Source: Coprenecus sp902388455 (GTDB taxonomy: Bacteria > Bacteroidota > Bacteroidia > Bacteroidales > UBA932). Taken from it: DNA of 64,000 bases. Location of the stretch: positions 2,689,905-2,753,904 of the forward strand of contig OZ007032.1 in assembly GCA_963931615.1 (NCBI GenBank), written 5' to 3'. The translations under genes and the position numbers were made by a program. Under the pieces are notes generated by a model. The model worked only from the letters and a program-made list of their open reading frames with translations. It had not been told where the DNA came from and did no database searches. Below are positions 59,759 to 64,000 of this stretch, one piece after another. The stretch's first letter is position 1; each line of letters begins with the position of its first letter.

Positions 59759-60772
59759 ATGGCTTACTTTAAGAATAGACATTCATTGGCGGAACTCAAG
59801 AAGGAGTACCGCCGATTGGCATTGGAGAATCACCCCGACAAAGGCGGCAGCACCGAAGTGATGCAGCAGATCAATGTGGAGTTTGAACAGCTCCACGAGA
59901 TTTGGAAGAACGATACCACCATATCAGCAAATGCTTCAGGCTACGAAAACGACTATGCAGGAGCATCGGCAAAGGAGTATGCCGACTTCGTATATAACGA
60001 GTATCGTTGGAAAGGTCGCAACTATCAAGGACAGCACACTCCTGAGATTGTGGAGTTGGTGCGTAACTGGATGAAGGAGACCTATCCTAAGTATAAGTTC
60101 TCGGTATCAAGGCATCACTATAACTCTATCCATATCTACCTTGTCAAAGCCGACTTTGAGGCATTCAAGAAGGATAAAGGCGTAGTGTTCCACCACGATG
60201 TGAACCATTACAACATTGATGGAGATCAGACGCTCACTGACAGAGCCAAAGAGGTAATGAAGAATGTCTGCGACTTTGTGATGTCGTACAACTTCGATGA
60301 CAGCGATCCGATGACCGATTACTTCTGCACCAACTTCTACCTTACATTAGGAGTCGGCACCTACAAGAAGCCATATAAGGTGGAATTGTCTAAATTGGAT
60401 TGCAAAGGCAAGAAGCCCGATGTGTTCAGGCACCCCGAAGGCACTGCACACAAGGCAATACGCCAAGCATTGGGCGGTGCATACTTCAGTTTTCATAACA
60501 GCCAACGACTGCAAGGCAAAATGGTACTCGGAGAAGACTCCTACGGACATAGTGGCGACAAATACTTCTGGCCACTATCATACTCCAGTGCCAAAACCGC
60601 ACAGAAACGAATGGATAAATTAGAAAAAGCAGGTATCCGCTGCAAACTCACAGGATACAATGGTGGGTACATCGAGTTCCTCGGCTACACTCCCGAAACG
60701 GAAGCACTACTCGAAAAAGAGCGTCAGGATGTGATCATCGCTCATCAGGCGTGGCAGGCTATGCAGGTGTAA
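59759..60772 (+). CDS. J-domain-like protein, 337 aa
   Basis: Started at MAYFKNRHSLAELKKEYRRL, the natural start of a J-domain-like helix pair with HPDK at residues 25-28 (LENHPDKGGSTEVMQQINVEFE). The first J-domain helix is missing or divergent. The rest (WMKETYPKYKFSVSRHHYNSIHIYLVKADFEAF, then YFWPLSYSSAKTAQKRMDKLEKAGI) is a domain seen in proteins of Bacteroidales integrative elements (LPD-like associated domains), inferred from memory. HPD activates DnaK, so it may recruit host chaperone to element proteins. Last gene of the block. Confidence 0.72.
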   Translation: MAYFKNRHSLAELKKEYRRLALENHPDKGGSTEVMQQINVEFEQLHEIWKNDTTISANASGYENDYAGASAKEYADFVYNEYRWKGRNYQGQHTPEIVELVRNWMKETYPKYKFSVSRHHYNSIHIYLVKADFEAFKKDKGVVFHHDVNHYNIDGDQTLTDRAKEVMKNVCDFVMSYNFDDSDPMTDYFCTNFYLTLGVGTYKKPYKVELSKLDCKGKKPDVFRHPEGTAHKAIRQALGGAYFSFHNSQRLQGKMVLGEDSYGHSGDKYFWPLSYSSAKTAQKRMDKLEKAGIRCKLTGYNGGYIEFLGYTPETEALLEKERQDVIIAHQAWQAMQV

Positions 60773-60786
60773 ACAGCGTAAAAAGA

Positions 60787-60823
60787 AGTCGGTTGCCTTG
60801 ATAAAAAATCTGGGCAACCGACT
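60787..60823 (+). terminator. Hairpin after the J-domain gene
   Basis: AGTCGGTTGCC and GGCAACCGACT, 11 bp, around a 15-nt A-rich loop, 15 nt after the stop. It ends the accessory operon; the T run is weak. Confidence 0.65.
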
Positions 60824-60841
60824 ATAGTAGTTTGATTTATG

Positions 60842-60981
60842 TTATCTTGATTTTATTGTTTCCAAAACATCCAGTAGATTTTCTCGTTCTAAGTCTATTT
60901 TGTAAACAGAATCAGCACAGCCATTTTCTTTTAAGACAGATAATTCGTAAGCATTCGGTAAAGCACGTATAGTCTTCTACA
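60842..60981 (-). pseudogene. C-terminal gene fragment, unknown
   Basis: A minus-strand frame of about 43 codons reads KTIRALPNAYELSVLKENGC, then ADSVYKIDLERENLLDVLET, then IKSR and a stop. It is open upstream only to about 60981, where it meets a stop. It has coding character but no start, so it looks like the C-terminal end of a lost gene. Confidence 0.35.
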
Positions 60982-61001
60982 GGGAGAAGCGCATAAAGAA
61001 A

Positions 61002-61037
61002 AACAGGGATGCACTGTGTGATTGGTGCATCCCTGTT
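61002..61037 (-). terminator. Terminator of the 413-aa lipoprotein gene
   Basis: Perfect 13-bp stem AACAGGGATGCAC / GTGCATCCCTGTT with a 10-nt loop, 24 nt after the stop at 61061. The truncated paralog has a related hairpin after it (62781-62809), sharing GGGATGCAC. Confidence 0.8.
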
Positions 61038-61060
61038 CTGTAGATATCTGATCTGTAAGA

Positions 61061-62302
61061 TTACTTCGCTGCCTTAGTCATTACGAAACTTACATTGATG
61101 CTTTCAACTCGTGCTTCCATATCAGCAAACACCTTCGCAATAGCAGCCTCGTCAGTTTGGTTAATTTTACCCTCTGCAATCAAAGTAACAACCTCCAAGT
61201 TAGCAAAGTAGTTGATGAATGCATCTGTATGCATATACATATGCAACTGACTATCGTCTGCATCCTGATACATATACATCTCAACCTTTCGCAAAGCAGG
61301 ATTTACTGCACTCATATCAAGTGTTACCTTATTACCATCAACAGTGATTGGAGCATCAAATACTTTGTCCTGACCATTAAGAATGTATTTGTGCTTGATT
61401 GAGTTGGCATTTAACTCTACACAGAAGAGGGTTGAACCAAGTATAATATCAAAGTCACCTGCGTTTATATTGGCGATGTTGAAAATGTTACCCATAATAG
61501 AGAAATCCTCGTCCTTACCCTTTGCGTTTGTTACATAAGCAGATTTATAGTCATATACTTTGCCTGTGAGGTCGAGGGATTGACGGATGCGAATCATTGA
61601 TGCAGTTGTTTCGATAGTTTCATCACCAAATGCCATTATATTGGTATTAGTAAGCACATCGCCATATTCTGAACCATTAGGAGAATAGTTCATACGGAAT
61701 GCTAAATATTTAGGTGCACCTTCATAACTCATAGGATTTGATTGAAACATCAAATCACCTATTACTTTGTATGTTGTTTCAACATTTGATGCATAATCAA
61801 AGTCTGCATCTCCTACAAATCCTGTAAAAAATGCTTTACCATCTGCTTGATAGACATTGATTGCCATATCAGCCTCCATCCAAGGAACATATGTGCATAC
61901 CCACATACCAACAATCTCATCAGAGAGATCATTTGCGCAGTACTGATAAATGTAACGCTCACCGTTTTCTTCGAAGAGAGAGAATGCCATACCAGGGATA
62001 ACATCAAAGTGACCAGTCCAGTTGTCATCGTCCTCAAAGATCATGGTGATATTATTCTCCTTAACAGTGACAGTACCTTTTACATTCTCCCAATACTTAC
62101 CGTCCTCTACTCCATAAGATACAGCAGTACCATCCGCTTTGATAATCAAAGCCTCTGCATAGTTTTCAGTAAGACAAGTCCAAGTACCAACAAGGTCTGC
62201 ACTATGATCGTGCTCAATAAACTCGTGGTCGCAATCCTTGTCGCAAGCGGTGAAGCCCAACATTGCCACGAGGGCAATTGCCATTAACTTAAAAATCTTC
62301 AT
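61061..62302 (-). CDS. Lipoprotein, 413 aa, lipocalin-like, unknown function
   Basis: Lipobox GFTAC near residue 20 (MKIFKLMAIALVAMLGFTACDKDCDHEF). The N-terminal 150 residues contain two lipocalin-like strands (LVGTWTCLTENYAEALIIKADG, IVGMWVCTY). The C-terminal part is shared with the truncated paralog at 62.8-63.5 kb. The final region KVEMYMYQDADDSQLHMYM is conserved between both. Function unknown. It is preceded by a 260-nt leader with its own terminator-like hairpin. Confidence 0.75.
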   Translation of the reverse strand: MKIFKLMAIALVAMLGFTACDKDCDHEFIEHDHSADLVGTWTCLTENYAEALIIKADGTAVSYGVEDGKYWENVKGTVTVKENNITMIFEDDDNWTGHFDVIPGMAFSLFEENGERYIYQYCANDLSDEIVGMWVCTYVPWMEADMAINVYQADGKAFFTGFVGDADFDYASNVETTYKVIGDLMFQSNPMSYEGAPKYLAFRMNYSPNGSEYGDVLTNTNIMAFGDETIETTASMIRIRQSLDLTGKVYDYKSAYVTNAKGKDEDFSIMGNIFNIANINAGDFDIILGSTLFCVELNANSIKHKYILNGQDKVFDAPITVDGNKVTLDMSAVNPALRKVEMYMYQDADDSQLHMYMHTDAFINYFANLEVVTLIAEGKINQTDEAAIAKVFADMEARVESINVSFVMTKAAK

Positions 62303-62576
62303 ACTTTTAGAATTTTGAAATTATTTATTGTTTAAGAATTTGCGCACAAAAAAGGCGTTACGCACCGGGCACACAATATGCCAAGTGGTAACGCCAATAT
62401 ATGACTTAGAGCCGCATTACTACGGCTAACTATCTGATTATAAGGATATTTATAGGGGGGTAAGCATTGCGAGCAATGACTCCGATGCCGTTGCATAGGA
62501 GAGAGTGTGACTGCCGTATGTAAACTTACCTGTCATTATTCTTTGTTCACTTCTAAAATTTCAACTTGCAAAGATA
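62303..62576 (-). ncRNA. Structured 5' leader with internal terminator
   Basis: A minus-strand -7 box TATCTTTG lies at 62569-62576, so the leader is about 260 nt. It contains AGCCG/CGGCT (62410 with 62423) and, 46-95 nt before the lipoprotein ATG, the perfect stem GGCGTTAC/GTAACGCC (62354-62361 with 62388-62395). On the transcribed strand this stem is followed by TTTTTT (62348-62353). Inner pairs CAC/GTG and GGCA/TGCC stabilise it. Two short overlapping frames (28 aa at 62450-62536, 54 aa at 62332-62496) lie in it. It fits transcription attenuation, by ligand, leader peptide or antisense. Confidence 0.55.
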
Positions 62577-62780
62577 GTAAAAATTCAGAAACAGAGTGGC
62601 AAAAACAGCAATTATTTTCAAAACAGCACCCAAAAAGTTTCAAATCCTAACGACTTAATATGTTAAAAACCAATGCGGAGTTGGCGATGTGCCATTACTT
62701 CCAGACACACAAACATCTGGTAGACAGATAACCGGGCCGACTCGGAAGCGTGGATACTTGATGTTGTCTGTAAATAACAA

Positions 62781-62809
62781 GGGGATGCACCCGAAAAGGT
62801 ACATCCCCT
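62781..62809 (-). terminator. Hairpin after the truncated lipoprotein paralog
   Basis: GGGGATGCACC pairs with GGTACATCCCC (one mismatch) around CGAAAA, 28 nt beyond the stop at 62837. It resembles the terminator of the full-length paralog. The stretch 62577-62780 holds no gene I can support. Confidence 0.7.
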
Positions 62810-62836
62810 GATTGTGTCGTTATTTAATCTGCGAGA

Positions 62837-63505
62837 TTACTCGCGTGCCTTCAATATTAAGCTTACATTGATGCTCTCAATGCGTGCTTCCATATCGGCG
62901 AACACCTTCTCAACAGCAACAGCGTCATTTGTGTCAAGTTTGCCCTCTGCTTTTAAAGTAGGAATCTGTAAGTTGGCGAAGTAGTTGATGAAAGATTTAG
63001 TTGGCATATAGATATGTAACTGACTATCATCTGCATCTTGAAACATATACATTTCAACTTTGCGGCAAGCAGGGTTTTCAGTGCTCATATCAACAGTAAC
63101 CTTGTTACCATCAACAGTGATTGGGTCATTATATACAGACTCTCTGCCATTATTGTTGAATGTAAACTTAATTGTGTTTTCATTCAACTCTATACAAGAG
63201 AGAATTGAACGGAACATCATATCAAGGTCGTACGATTTAATCTTCGAGATGTTGAATGTATTACCCAAGATAGAGAAATCCTCATCTTTACCATTTGCGT
63301 TTGTTACATATGCTGAAATATAGTCATATGTTCTCTTTGAGAGATTGAGAGACTGCTTGATACGGAGCATAGTAGAAGTTTTTTCCTCCTCTGACCTTAG
63401 CGTTTTCTCCTCCATAATGTCACCATAAGCGGCTCCGTTCGGTATATAAGTTAATTTCTTTGTAATATAAGGATATTCGGGCTCACCTGCAAAGTTCCGT
63501 GTTTA
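62837..63505 (-). pseudogene. 5'-truncated paralog of the 413-aa lipoprotein
   Basis: Readable from TRNFAGEPEYPYITKKLTYI (about 63505) through IRIKQSLN-like sequence to VSLILKARE. It aligns with the C-terminal half of the 413-aa lipoprotein: YIPNGAAYGDI with YSPNGSEYGDV, DYISAYVTNANGKDEDFSILGN with DYKSAYVTNAKGKDEDFSIMGN, KVEMYMFQDADDSQLHIYM with KVEMYMYQDADDSQLHMYM. The signal peptide and N-terminal half are absent. Immediately upstream lies a stop and then the kinase fragment, so the 5' end was lost at that junction. An internal ATG at 63415 could give 192 aa, but without export. Confidence 0.75.
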
Positions 63506-63507
63506 AG

Positions 63508-64000
63508 TTATCCAAAGATCTTATAGATTCTATACATGAAGAAGGTATAGTCGCTTACTTCAGCTTCCTGCATAGAAATTTCAACTGTGAAACGACTGCC
63601 TTTCCCTTTCTTGCTGTCTAAACGGATTGTTCCGCCAAGCATCGACACAATATTACGCATTATGGCAAGCCCAAGCCCGAAACCCTCCTTTGCGGCGGCA
63701 TTTGATAGACGTTCAAACGCACCGAACGCTTGTTTCTGTTCCTCTTCTGTCATGCCTGTACCTGTATCTTCAACGACCAGTGTCAGAACTCCATTATCAT
63801 ATTCAGTAATCAAAGAAACACCGCCTTCTTCTGTGAACTTGACAGCGTTTGACAGCAGGTTATTCCCGATTTGTATTATTCGCTCTTTGTCGGTCAATAC
63901 AATGGCATCGTGTCCAGTCTTCACGGACAAGGACAGCCCTTTGTTCACGGCAACAGGCATGAACTCCGTTTCAAGTGTGTGCGTGATTGCTGAAATCCGG
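63508..64000 (-). pseudogene. RteA-like histidine kinase, cut before its receiver domain
   Basis: Open to the right edge of the window, so its N-terminus lies outside. The HATPase domain has NNLLSNAVKFTEEGG, VVEDTGTGMTEEE, AAKEGFGLGLAIMRNIVSMLGG and KGKGSRFTVEI. This closely matches the CTnDOT-type regulator RteA as I remember it, which continues into receiver and Hpt domains. Here the reading frame leaves the family after SMQEAEV and ends in YTFFMYRIYKIFG. The break lies at the junction with the truncated lipoprotein. RteA/RteB control excision and transfer of these elements; this copy is probably unable to pass phosphate to an attached receiver. Confidence 0.7.

Overview
The window is a chromosomal segment of a member of the Bacteroidota, most likely order Bacteroidales. 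The evidence is Bacteroidota-type promoter boxes (TAnnTTTG at -7) before many genes, lipoprotein signal peptides, a TonB-dependent receptor with a surface lipoprotein partner, a FeoA-FeoB fusion, PspC/PadR clusters, BF3164-like six-bladed beta-propeller lipoproteins, and a fragment of a CTnDOT-type RteA kinase. I cannot name a genus. From 1 to about 51.2 kb the DNA is GC-rich and ordinary chromosome. From about 51.6 kb to the end it is visibly more AT-rich and looks acquired.

Layout. 1-1.9 kb: 3' end of aspS, then yqeY. 1.9-6.5 kb: leftward cluster of three paralogous beta-propeller lipoproteins with an SDR oxidoreductase between them; a fourth paralog lies at 49.4 kb. 6.5-10.6 kb: a PiT phosphate transporter carrying a long PhoU-like C-terminal extension, then an OmpR-type regulator and a kinase with no membrane segment, behind 11-bp repeats that resemble a Pho box. 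A matching element precedes ppk at 20.2 kb, which is followed by ppx. 10.6-12 kb: rnhB, an XRE regulator and a divergent 59-aa gene with paired palindromes between them. 12-18.3 kb: an EF-G paralog lacking the catalytic histidine, lolD, a Spy-like periplasmic protein, a probable anti-sigma protein, an ECF sigma factor, and a split transketolase. 18.4-23.3 kb: lepA, ppk, ppx. 23.4-27.9 kb: a TPR/OmpA-like lipoprotein, a sigma-54 activator, lptE, a TPR-like gene and secG.

28-30.5 kb: PspC, PadR, PspC. 30.6-32.2 kb: an AAA ATPase with a nuclease-like C-terminus behind two tandem promoter-palindrome units. 32.2-43.3 kb: an outer-membrane-like protein, a LuxR regulator overlapping a RIC-type hemerythrin protein, FeoAB, a beta-helix lipoprotein and TonB receptor pair, a striking array of six half-sites with a 20-bp period, and a GH20 hexosaminidase. 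43.5-51.2 kb: a decayed methyltransferase, a Big2/LRR lipoprotein, a zinc/cadmium ATPase, a Fur-family regulator, a DUF2284 protein, a 42-bp direct repeat, the fourth beta-propeller gene and a small barrel-like protein.

51.6-60.8 kb is an accessory block typical of Bacteroidales integrative elements. It holds a long nested hairpin leader, an unknown protein, a 1000-aa DNA methylase-helicase fusion with no visible nuclease, an ArdA-type DNA-mimic antirestriction protein, a run of small acidic unknown proteins and a J-domain protein. The most economical reading is an anti-restriction or genome-modification module of a mobile element. From 60.8 kb to the end come gene fragments, a lipoprotein behind a 260-nt leader that contains its own terminator hairpin, a 5'-truncated paralog of that lipoprotein, and an RteA-like histidine kinase cut off before its receiver domain, so this end is a scar of rearranged mobile DNA. 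No rRNA, tRNA or CRISPR array was recognised.
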